A DNA stretch of 64,000 nt from Lichenostomus cassidix (taxonomy: Eukaryota; Chordata; Aves; Passeriformes; Meliphagidae), in contig CM039180.1 in assembly GCA_008360975.2 (NCBI GenBank), positions 15,963,122 through 16,027,121 on the forward strand, written 5' to 3'. The notes below the pieces were generated by a model. It saw only the letters and a program-made list of their open reading frames with translations. It was not told the origin of the DNA and did not search any database. A program made the translations under genes and the position numbers. Shown piece after piece: positions 11,512 to 22,445 of the stretch (position 1 is the first letter of the stretch; the number at the start of each line of letters is the position of its first letter).

Positions 11512-14500
11512 AAGGCCCTATATTCACCAAAGTTATTGTTTCAGCATTTATTAACATCACTGCATCTGCCTACTTGCTCACAGATATTTACTGTGACTGC
11601 AGCACCTGTTGCACATTTCACTCTTCTGGTCAAACAGAAGACGTCTTTCTCTTGCTTGTGTATGTAAATGTTTTATTGCTTAACCCCCTCCTTCACCTCA
11701 TAATCATAGAAATGATGGCAGCCTTCAAAAATTTAAATGGTGCCTTTTTGTTCTGGGGAAAATGTTGCCCATATCAAGGGCACATTTAAACAGACTGTGT
11801 TCTTGAAGATCACCAGCTGAGAATTTTCTGAATATCACCTTTTCTTTTTTTCCTTGGAAAATCTTATACAAAAAACAATCACAAATCTAAAATTCTAATT
11901 CAGATCTGTGGCCTTTTCAGTATCTGAAATGAACTTCAGTTATAAAAGCTCTCACACCTTCTGGTGGCCTGCTTGAATTACCTGTGTCTCTGTACCCTTC
12001 CTGCTGAAGTGCTGATTGAATGTTAGTGGATAGAAATGCAGACCTTAGGAATGTGACAGACAGGTCACCCTCCAGCCTATATTCTTGTTATGCACAGAAT
12101 CACTTTGTCCAAGCCAGTAAGAATGTGTTCTGAAAGCTGCCTCCCTACCACCAACAGCTGATCTGCACTTTACAGATGTAAATTTATTGGTGCAGTTATA
12201 ACATCTAAGCCCCAGTTCTTGTTCAGCAGGTATAACGCTAATTGCAGGAACAGTCAAGACACCTCTAATTAGGATAAAATCCATATACTGCGTATAGCTT
12301 TTTTGTTGGAGTTGCTGAAGCAGGTTAATGGGGAATTCCCTGGTGACAGGGGATGTGTCTCATGGTTGCATTGAAGTATTCCTCCATGCAGTACAGCAGG
12401 CTCTGGCAATCAAGAGGCAGGGATCAGTAGGGTTTAACACTTTGCAGTGGGATGAAAGTTTCAGAAGAAATTCTCTTTGCCTCCAGCATTAACTCTATTT
12501 GGAGTAAAACAGTGACAGAGGTGGCAGTAATTATCCTACAGTTATCAATGTAGCAATCTATTTGCAAACTATCAGATGCAGAGCTGTTTGTCACAGGGAC
12601 TGATGGCTAAGGTAGCATGTAGCAGCAGCACCAGCTAGTCTAGGCTTCCATGAACAGCTTATAATGATTTCAGTAGTGCCTTCAGTTTACATTTAAATTC
12701 AATCAGGAAGAGCATGATGGCACAGCTGGAATAGCCAACAAGCAAACACTGAAATGTCCACTCCACTTTCAGGAGAATTAAATTCATTACTAATTTGTTA
12801 TGCTTGAAGTACTCATCATATAAAACAGGATATGGAAACAAAATATAGAACCACTGCAGGTGTGCTGTTTTTCACACAGTGAAGGCAGACCAGCCTTTTT
12901 TTTTCTGGGCAGAGATCTCAAGAGCACTGCTGGTACCATCTGGTGTGGGGCAGGGAAGGAGATTGATATAGGTCTTTAGTGAGGGTTTAGATCATTGTGC
13001 CCTCATACATGGATTTGCCAATATAGCCATTTACTTCTGAACTGTGAGTCTCCCCTGGGTTTATATGACTGTCTGCTCTGGGTTGTTAACCCCATCTGAA
13101 TCTGATAATTTCTAGAAGGTGAGATAGTTGCTTTTTTAAGCTCTCCAAAGATTTTTCTTAGAAAGAAACCAATCTTAGGCAAGCCTGCTGTGAAAAAAAA
13201 CTGTTTTCCCCTCAGACTAAAACTTGTCAGACAGAAGAGCAGCCAGTTGCATATCGCCTAGGAGACACAAAGGATCAGGGGCACACTGCTGCCTGGAATC
13301 TGACTTTAGACCTAAGTGACACATAAATATGAGCATGATGACTTTGGTTATGGGAGAAGTGTCAATTTTGTCTCTGTTTGGATAAATGCATTTGAAATGT
13401 TCAGATACCTTATGGATTCCCAGCTCCTTGGCACATCATTACAGCCACCTTTAGAGGAGTGCCTAGAGGACACGATGGAATAACAGTACTGGTAACACAA
13501 GGTATATCTCTGGTAGAGATAGGTCCTGTGAAAGATACATTCTGAGCAATCTGCCATAGAGTGGTTTGTTGTTGTTTTTTGTTGTTTGTTTGAATAAGAA
13601 GAGAACTTCCTTGCCATAAGAGTTATCCTGCTAGGCATGCCTGACACTTAGACCTTGGGAGACCACATGCCCTTGCAGTGGGGCCTTCAAACTTGTTTAG
13701 TGGGTGCTTAAAGGATGGAAATAATACATGGAATAACAAAAGAGCAGTGTTTCTAGCTGCAGCCAGAAACATGGGTATAAAGGTATTTTCTAGCCAATGT
13801 TTTATCATCGTATCACAAAAGACAGATTTTGTGCATGTGAAAGTGCTCTGAAGTTAGGATTGCTTCTTGTCAGCCCTGCCCAACACCCTGCTGCAGGTTA
13901 CAGCATGACGCAAAGATTCAAAAGGAATTTGGGAAACTGTTGAGGTTGTACCTGAGAATGCAGTATCTCATAGCTAATTGAAGGCACGCTTGATTGTCAC
14001 ATGACAGGAATTAAGATTCAATTTTCCAAATAAAAAAAGTGAAAAAATCTCTCCCTTCAGGCATTTGAAAATGCCATTCTCACATACAAAATGTTAATTT
14101 TTGATTGAGCTCCCTTAGTGGCCTGAATTTCTGAGTTGAGAACTATGTGAGTAGTGGCAGCAAGGCATGCAGATCATCACCTGTGCAAAGGTAATTCATG
14201 TCTTGTCCACAGACAAAACTGCATGACTGTCTGCAATTTAGGGCTGGTAAGTTCTGTAACACGTAGGCAGCAGGTTTTACACCTATGGCAGGTGGTGACT
14301 ATTTGTGATACAACATGCATGGCTCATGAGGGTCTGGAGAGTCAGGGAGTCATTTCCCTGCTGACAGAGCTGCTGAGCACTGTGTGGCCAGCTGTTTGGG
14401 AAACCCCTCTTAAAAAGAGCACAGACCCATATCTACTCTTGCACAGAAAGCAACAGAGTGCTTCTCCCAAAGGAATTATTACTCTGACATTGGCATAGAG

Positions 14501-15067
14501 TAATTATTGGAAGGGTAATCAGGTCTCTCACACAGGATGGTCAGTTGCTGTTGGGACAGCCATGGGAGCCTCCATTGCAAAGGTTCCTGTGACATCTTCA
14601 GCTGGATTGATTGAGACTCTTCAAATCACTCTTCTTCTCAATTTTTATAAACCAACTGTTCTACTATGCAACTGCCCCAACACATGTGATCTATCTCTAT
14701 CAATTGTTTTAACTGCAGACAAAACATCTCTCAAGCATCCTTAAAACTTAAAAATGAAAAAGGACAATTTCTTCCTCTTTGGGTATGGTTTTTATTTGCA
14801 ATTGCCTTATTTGTGTACAGTCTGATAACTTCTGCAGCAGCAGCTACCTGGGAATCTCTGGGAATTACTACTCAGGGTGTTAATCAACACATAAATTAGA
14901 TTAGTCATAGAAGGAGCTGTCTGGGGGAATCTTGAGAACTGTCCAAAATCTCATGTCAAGAATCCTGTAACCATCAGTCAAATACTTATTTGTGAATTTT
15001 CCTAGGAGCTGGTCAATCTCCAAGTCACGTCCCTTGTCTCAAACCAGGCATTTGCCAGATCACATCT
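11512..15067. other. Non-coding stretch, mixed composition
   Basis: No recognised element apart from the (GTTT)n tract. Bases 14150-14500 are somewhat GC-richer with a 114-codon frame lacking any recognisable motif. Confidence 0.55.
13564..13592. repeat. (GTT)n/(GTTT)n imperfect tract
   Basis: Alternating GTTT, GTT and longer T runs; simple low-complexity sequence. Confidence 0.8.
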
Positions 15068-15142
15068 ATGCAAATAATTTGCTGTCAGATTCTTGGACCA
15101 GTGACTGAGTTCATGTTTTCAGAGTGCTGGGTGAGTATAAAG
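15068..15142 (+). promoter_or_regulatory. Octamer (ATGCAAAT) plus TATA box arrangement
   Basis: A perfect POU-factor octamer ATGCAAAT lies at 15068-15075 and a TATAAAG at 15136-15142, about 60 bases downstream, as in octamer-driven promoters. No recognisable gene follows. In AT-rich DNA both motifs can arise by chance, so this is a weak candidate only. Confidence 0.15.
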
Positions 15143-17411
15143 GCACAGCCTTGATCATTATCTACACCAGAATTACAAATACTGAAGAAACTAATTTTCA
15201 CACATACAACTTGGAATTTTACTTCTGTATCTCTTGCCACATTATGGCGATATAGAAAAATTTAAATCTAAAGTATTATAATACTGTTTACTAGTCAATA
15301 AAATCCTAAAAAAATATATAAATGTCTCAGCTATTTTTATTCTCTTTAGAATCTCTTTGCTTATGGTAAAATTAAGCAAACAAAAGTGAACGAGTGAGGA
15401 GAGTTCAGGCTTGCAAGCTCTGAAGAAGGTCCCTTGTTGAAGCTGATTTTCACATGCATCTCTCTTAACACCAGCTGAGGGCGACAGCCAATAATGATCA
15501 CTCAATGCTGGTTTTCTCAAGCAAGGGGAGACTGGCCTAGACAAAAGCTGTAATCTAGGCCGTCTCGTGAGAGGAAGAGAGAAGCAGCTTTGCTATATTT
15601 CCGTCACTGACAAGGATATAATAAAAACCTATTCAATTTCTTTTCTGTTTATTCTTGTGATAGAAATTAACTAATTCTGTTAACAGACCTAATTTGAAGT
15701 CCCTGGTGCAGCAATAGGCAGCATTGCTGTGAAATTTCAGTAGAGGGATGAAAGACTTCTTATACAAATATGCTGGATAGGTCCTTGGGTGTGTATGAAG
15801 GGATCTTGGCCACCCATTTGGCATGGCCACTCACAGTAACATGTGGAAGGTGTTATGTAGTTATCATCACCCTGTGAGTTCGCACCAAAATTCTGCACAG
15901 CCACAGGCAGTGAGTACTACTGTCACAGTAGCATTTACACAAGAAGTAAATGCCCTTTGACCCATGAAAATAAACAAGCACTCAGGCCCTGCTATCAAAG
16001 GCAATATAAGTGTAAGGAGAGTTTAGTTACCATCATCCCTTTTGAACCTGCAACACAGAAATACTGATTTATCTCTTAATATTAATGGCAGAATAATTTA
16101 ATCTGTGAGAGCCATAAATGTGGAGTCATGGTTCCAAAGCAGTCTCAAGTGCAGCTTTACCACGGAGGAATCAGGGATTTACAAGGATGGCATAAATCTA
16201 ATTTCTCAGAGCTTATTAGAGATGTTGACTTGAGACTAGGAGATGACAGCTGATCACTGAGTTTTGTCTCGTTTGTAACATGTTTCCTTATTTTTTAGTC
16301 ATGAGCAAATATCAGAATTACTCCATAGGTGTTCTTATTTCAGTCCAGGAGCTGTCATCAGTGTAAATTGGATACAACATATTTACACAGGCACACCTGA
16401 AATCAGAAAGAGTTTCCTAGCAACCTCATCTTCATCAAAACTGGAAGGAAAAATAATTATATTTAATAGAATAAAACTTTGCTAAATAAAGGATATGACA
16501 CTTCAGTTTCATTTTCCTAAAGAATATTCACAGTGTTTCCCTTGTTCTTGTTCCCTAAATTTCCTGTCAGTTACATAACTCCTTTTTTAATTCATAGGCA
16601 TCACCATCAGCTATGTTAAAAGTGCTCTTCACTTCTGTTGAAATTCAAGGTCTCTGTGCCATGATTTTTCTTCTGTACATTGTCTTGAGAGGTGTTCAAA
16701 AGGCAGAATTAAGACAAACATGCACTTCAGAGCTCAAAATATATTCAGTGGATTTAAGTTTAAAAGTTGATGCAGACACATCATTATACAAACTGGATAC
16801 CTTTTTATTGTGCTATTTAGAATGCCTATCTTCTTAATGCAGAAGCTCAACAACTTTTTAAAAATTATTTTAGTAAGCTTTGATAGAATAAATATTTTGG
16901 GTTTATGTTTAACCCTGATGTACAGGATGGCACTTTGAACAAGGAGCTCTAAAGGAAAAATTCTTTCATGTGTTCATCAACAGCTTCTGTCAATCTCCAG
17001 GAGCAGAGGAGCAAGGAGACCATTCCAGATCTGGGACTAGAGTTTGGCTGTCTGTGTGCTATGGTATATATGCCTGCATAAAATAAGCCCAAATTTTAAT
17101 GAGGACAGAACAGAAATTATGAGGCTACGAAAAGCTTTCTTAACCAAGAAGCTGACACAGATGACTGAATAAAACAGTATTGAGTCAATTTATGGAAGTG
17201 AAATAAAGTTAAGATCAGTTAGTAAAGTCTTTTGACATAGAACGGCATAGTAATCTGAGATTAAGCATAAACTGAAAGCCAGAAAATGAAATCCGAAGTG
17301 CAAAAGAACCTCATAAATAAGAAGATTATTTCTTTTTTGTAGACTTCATTGCATGTACAAAAAAAATAAAAGAGTTTTATTCTTTTGTTTCTCAACTGGT
17401 AAAGTATGATA
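15143..17411. other. AT-rich non-coding stretch
   Basis: Nothing recognised; frames are under 101 codons and scattered. Confidence 0.6.
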
Positions 17412-17795
17412 AATCACAGAATTGTAGAATAGAATCGTAGAATGGTTTGGACAGGAAAGCACCTTCCAGATCTTCTAGTTCTGACCTCCTGCCTTGGCCA
17501 TGGACACCTCCCACTAGAAAATGTTCAGAGCCCCATCCAGCCTGGCCTTGAACACTTCCAGGAATGGGATAACCACAGCTTCTCTGAGAAACCTGTTGCA
17601 GTGTTTTGCCATCCTCACCATAAAGAATTTATACTGAATATAAAATCTAAACCTACCCTCTTTCAGTTTAAAGCCATTACCCCCTGTCCTACCCCTACAT
17701 GCCCTCGTCAAAGGTCCCTCTCCCTCTCTCTTTTAGGCCCTCTTTAAGTACTGAGTCAGCTCTATAGATCACTAAAATGCCTTCTATGATCATCC
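17412..17795 (-). mobile_element. CR1 non-LTR retrotransposon, 5'-truncated 3' end
   Basis: The + strand starts with repeats of the type TCACAGAAT / CGTAGAATGG, the complement of the CR1 3'-terminal octamer. It continues with familiar CR1 3' sequence in reverse: the blocks around CCATGGACACCTCCCACTAG, GCCCCATCCAGCCTGGCCTT and AAAGCCATTACCCCCTGTCC are all diagnostic. About 380 bases are recognisable, fading out near 17795 in the part that matches the lower RT/C-terminal end of ORF2. The element is therefore on the minus strand with its 5' portion missing, as is usual for CR1. The copy is moderately diverged and has no intact frame. The family is clear; the subfamily cannot be set without alignment. 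Confidence 0.93.
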
Positions 17796-19556
17796 TTAGT
17801 AAACTATCTCAGTGACAACATACCGAAACATGCACCTCTTTTCAGTATAAAAATGTACATGCAAACATAATAAAAGTACTAGTAGCTAGGTAGATAACTT
17901 CCAACTATTTTTAAATTCAAATTGAAAATGCCATTCCTAACTTGGGAGGGACTAGATTTAAACTTGAACTAGATTTAATTCGATTTTTTTAAAAATCAGG
18001 TCTTTCCCCTTTTGATTGGAAAATTGTATTCCACAGGGTATATCTCTGTATACCTTGGACTGTTCTGACAGTGAGATTAGTTTATTACAATTACTATGGA
18101 AATAAATAGAGTGTGAACAAACAATTCTGCTCACAGTAGGAGCCTCATATTAGAATGAAATGTGACTTTGTGAAGAACACTTCACAGCTTTAATGTAATA
18201 CTGCTCGCAAAATAACTATGTGAACATCATAGGCCATTATTTAGGATAAAAATTGACAGCACTTACTTAAAGTAGTCAAGTTTTCAAGTTACTACTTAAT
18301 GCGTATAATTTAAAAGAATTCAAATAACTTTGGCTAAGACTCTGACCTCACAAAGAATCCCCATAGGGCATTGAGGATCATGTATAAAAAGTTTATTGCT
18401 AGATCTGAATCTGAAGGATCTCCTTAACAATCATTTGCTGAATGTCATTGAAAATATTCCTAGCAGCCTGTTTGAAAAATTCAGTCCTTAAGAACTTAAT
18501 CTGACACTGGCTATATATATTTGGAAATCACTCCCTCCTGAGAACATGGAAAGGTCTTTGTGAAACTCAAATTTCATTTAAGATCTTGAGGCCTAATGGG
18601 ATTTTAAACATTTTACTCACACAAAGAAATGCTTTGGCACAGCTGTTCCACAGGTGGGGGTCTTTTCTATTCACACTCAAATTTTTTTAATAATTCCAAT
18701 TACTTTTTTCTTCTACTACTAAGTAAATAGAGATTCAAGGCAGAAGAATTTTCATTAAAATTTTATACTTGGTCAGACAAGTAATGAATAAATATTTTAA
18801 AAATCAATGAGATGAAAAAAGTTCTAAAAAATTAATTAGTCTCAATTAAAACACTATAAACATAAGATTGGCTTGCTAAAAAGCAGTAGATCTATTAAAG
18901 GGGACAGATTCCTCCCAAGAAAACAATGATATATTTATTTTCCCACAGTATGTAGGTAGTTCATCTCATAGTTTTGTAGAAAGGCATGAAAAAAACCCAA
19001 AGGATATAAAACCCATGTGTGATCCATGTTCTTTTATAAACACGGTATTTCTAAGATTTCTGTAATTCAGTATTTATTTACAATAACACCAACGATAACT
19101 TTTAATACCCTGTAAAACACTGATAAGAGTTGGAAAAGCTGGAAAGAGATGTTCCATCTGAACATTCAATGGCTCGTATTACCCCTCTTTTTGTATACCT
19201 ATAAATGCAGTGCTTCCTTCCTCTTTAGGTATTGTACTGGAAAATGCAACAAAAGAAAGAAGAATGAATGATTGTTTAAGTGTTGCTGGCTAGTCTTAGA
19301 TGGTTGGCTCATAAGTGTTTTAAAAAGATTAAAAATTTAACATTAAATTGCATTTGCTATTTGATTTATAGCAGCAAAAAGATAATTTAGTTTTAGAGTG
19401 GTCCACTCCAGCACTAGGTGTTATGGAAATTATCTGTGAGAAGTTCTGTAAATCCCCAAAAGTTACTATTTTAAAAAGACATGAGTAAATGAAAGAAATT
19501 AATTTTATCTAGTTAAAATATTGAGGGACTAATCCTGGTGCGATTACCACTGACTC
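17796..19556. other. AT-rich non-coding stretch
   Basis: Nothing recognised; notably poor in open frames. Confidence 0.65.
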
Positions 19557-19829
19557 TTAATAAGGTGGAGGAAGGCTGCCTGCCACAGGCAATTTGGCAG
19601 TGGCTGTGACTTCGAGGGTTGTTTCAGTCAATTGTTCAGCTGTCTCCAGTGCAGCCTTTTGCAGGAGGATGGGTGTATTTGCCTTTGGCAATGTCCAAGA
19701 CTCTACAGTTTTGGCAGTGCTCCTGTTCTGGTCTCCTGTTCCTCTCCCTGGGCTCCTCTGATCATCCCAGGTTCCAGCCCTCACCCCATCTGTGGGGACA
19801 GGGTCAGCTTGCTCCTTCTTGGTGGCCAT
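19557..19829 (-). CDS. Unrecognised 90-codon open frame ending in LPPPY; possible retroelement relic
   Basis: A small open frame on the minus strand inside a locally GC-rich patch (about 19555-19850) in AT-rich DNA. The product would be hydrophilic, rich in Thr, Ala, Lys and Pro, with no membrane segment or signal peptide. It opens MATKKEQADPVPTDG and closes with VAGSLPPPY and a stop. PPPY is the motif used by many retroviral Gag proteins (and by some host proteins) to bind WW domains of NEDD4-type ubiquitin ligases, so a Gag-derived remnant is conceivable. No major homology domain, zinc knuckle or neighbouring pol is visible. The opposite strand is also open (frames of 70 and 88 codons), a warning that GC content alone may keep the frame open. 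I do not recognise the protein and would treat it as hypothetical. Confidence 0.15.
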   Translation of the reverse strand: MATKKEQADPVPTDGVRAGTWDDQRSPGRGTGDQNRSTAKTVESWTLPKANTPILLQKAALETAEQLTETTLEVTATAKLPVAGSLPPPY

Positions 19830-22254
19830 GATCTCTGGAAGTTCACAACTCAGAAAGATGCCTTTTCAAAACACATGGAGGAAATCTCTCCATGTTAACC
19901 AAGAATTCCTGGGTTTTTTTTTTCTTTTGTATCTGTTTTGTTATGGATTTTGAAAGAAAACAAATTTTTTTCTACAGATGTTTCCTTATTTATGTTTATA
20001 CATGGCAAAGCATATGGATGCTGCCATGACAGTCAAGTGCTTTCAAAATTAGACTTAATGAGCACTAATGACAGCCAAACCACACTATTGCTATTGCATT
20101 TTCAGTGTACTGTTTTCAGTGTACACTGTATCATTTACTTTAATGATGATTATATCTATCCCAGAAGTCAGAACCTGGTTTAAGCTTTTAAAAATGTGAT
20201 TTTAGAATATGTTCTATTTTTCATTCAAAGTACTACTTTTGCCAGTTTTTACAGTGCATGTTAAATGCATTTACACAAATCTTTACACTTCAAAACAGAA
20301 AGACTTCAGAATTCATCAAAACTATGATACAATCTAACATTTTGGAAAACCGTGAAAATATGTTGGGAAGGAACCTATTAACACAGAGGCTAGCTGTTTT
20401 GACCCATCTCTGTAGCCATGTTAATAAACCTGCATTTTGCAAAGGCTGACATGTAAGGAACAGGAAGAAAAGAGTGGCAAAGCATCACTGCAGGAGCAAA
20501 AAAAAATGTATTTTGTACAAGTAGCCCTGTAAGGGATGTTCAGTAAAAACACTACATCCCAGGAAAGGGCTTTTGTTCTAAATGGACTGTGGTTTTGGTT
20601 CTATTTTGAGGTCTCGATTTCTTTTGGGGAAGATTTTTGCTGTCAAATTATTTCAGTTTCATCAGAGTTTCCAACTGTGTCCAGAAGGAGACGAGAGTGG
20701 ATATTGCCCTTGTAGTTAAATAGACTACCCATTGTAAGAGATTTGGGAAAATTAAAAGACTACAAACGAAGTCAGGAACTCACCTTTTGGGCTTGTGTGC
20801 CCAGAGACTGTAAATACATTTGGAAGCCACTATCTATTGACAGATGGCTGTCTTTTAGGCCATGTTTTAGCTCAAGTTTTTATGCATTCACTTAAAGGTA
20901 TTAGCAAAAAAAGTTATTATATAATTATAAAATGTGTAATAGGCAGAGCAGTATCCTCCTATCATATGAGTCAAGCAATGGGCAAAGACTATGTGACCAA
21001 AGAAGTTAATCAAGGGAATATAAATGTTTTAGAATTAAAGTTGTTTAGTGTCTTCCTTTTACTCTTCAGACATTTTCAAAGTGCTTACTCAAAGACAAAA
21101 TATTGTAAGAAAATTAAGAAAAATATGAACACATGAATATTGTATTATTGTGGTGTGTATGAGTGGTATTAATGTTCACGTCTGCCTACTAACATCTCCA
21201 GTAAGGCGGTTGTAAAGCTATTTTCTCTGCTAAATATTTCCCAGTAATAAGCATTTCCTTTACCATTCTTCCTCCCCCACCATGTCCCCACCTCCCAAAT
21301 GTCAAGGACATTTGAGACATGCAACTTTTTTAAATGCTTAGTAGCCATAAGATTTTAGAAGAAGTGTCACGATTTCTCATGTCTGACTCAGGACTCTTCA
21401 TCATTTGGGTTTAGCAGAATTGCACATACATTGGTGCATTAAGCTGCAGAAACAGTGAATTCTCTCAGCCTTATCTTGTTTCAGTTTGTAGGAGATAAAC
21501 ATTTTCCATCTCCACACCAATAGAGACAGATCCTCACGGAGAATCCAAACTAAATGTCATTTGTCAGGAAGAGATGTCCAGATTTCTAGGCATCCAGACA
21601 ATATCCTTTCATGGAAATGTAGCTTAAGACAGGGTCATTTGTACTCAGCACTTAAGGCTGAGTAAAAACAGGACAGACCTATTTATAGCAAACCAAAAAA
21701 GGAAATATTTTTCCACTAGTCCAGAAAAAATAAATCTGCAACATAGTCAAGAATCCAAGAATGTTAGTGAAGTGAAGAATAAGGAAAAGAGTAGACAATC
21801 ACAAAGTCAGACAAACCAGTCAGCAACTGCAAAAAACATTAAGAGATTCAGGGATCAGGATTGAAGATCAAGAGCCTAGAACACATCTGTAAGTAAGAGG
21901 CATATCATACAGAAATCACTGTGGATTTTCCAAGTGGATGCATCCCACAGGGCAGCCCTTCTCTTTTTTTGCAGATTAATTACAGCCAGATGTAGCTTGA
22001 TTGCCCAGGTGGAACTGACTGAGACACACAGAGGCTGAACTTCCAATTTCTTTTTGGAACAGAGGTTTCACAGAGCATTTAACCTAGTGTTTCTTTATCT
22101 CCAAGGACTGGTTTTATTTCCCCTCAGAAAATTCCAAAGAAAAAATATCTGAGGTGGTTTGAAGGATAGCCCCTCTCTTTTTGTTGCCACTCGGAATCAG
22201 CAGATGGAAACAGCAGGCTGCAGGAACTGAGCTCTCAGTTGGTGTCTGAGCAAT
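19830..22254. other. AT-rich non-coding stretch
   Basis: A 113-codon frame at 20795-21136 has no recognised motif. A short local repeat TTTTCAGTGTAC occurs twice near 20098-20123. Confidence 0.6.
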
Positions 22255-22445
22255 TGTCTCATGCCAAGAGAATTGAGAAGGCCACAGAGGAACCAGCTCC
22301 CAGCCAGCATTTGGACAAAAGCCATGCCAAGGTGGTTAAGCAGCCTGCAGGGAAATCTGGCTTCTGCCAGTGTGTAGATGAAGTGCAAGGCACAGTGAAA
22401 TGTGACTCCCAGCTGGCACAAAGGCAAAAATCCATGCCAAGATAG
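22255..22445. repeat. Degenerate tandem repeat (about 60-base unit)
   Basis: The anchor CATGCCAAG occurs at 22260, 22323 and 22433. Around it, longer stretches align: AAGGCCACAGAGGAACCAGC / CCCAGCCAGCATTTGGACAA matches AAGGCACAGTGAAATGTGAC / CCCAGCTGGCACAAAGGCAA, and GTGGTTAAGCAGCC matches ATAGTTGATCCAG. Spacing of 63 then 110 bases suggests roughly three diverged units with an extra segment in the middle one. Read on the minus strand the repeat gives LLNHLGM and LLNSLGM, but the open frame there (76 codons) has no other support as a gene. Confidence 0.6.

Noticed and set aside
22239..22445. 68-codon (+) and 76-codon (-) open frames
   Set aside because: They overlap the degenerate tandem repeat on both strands and have no independent support.
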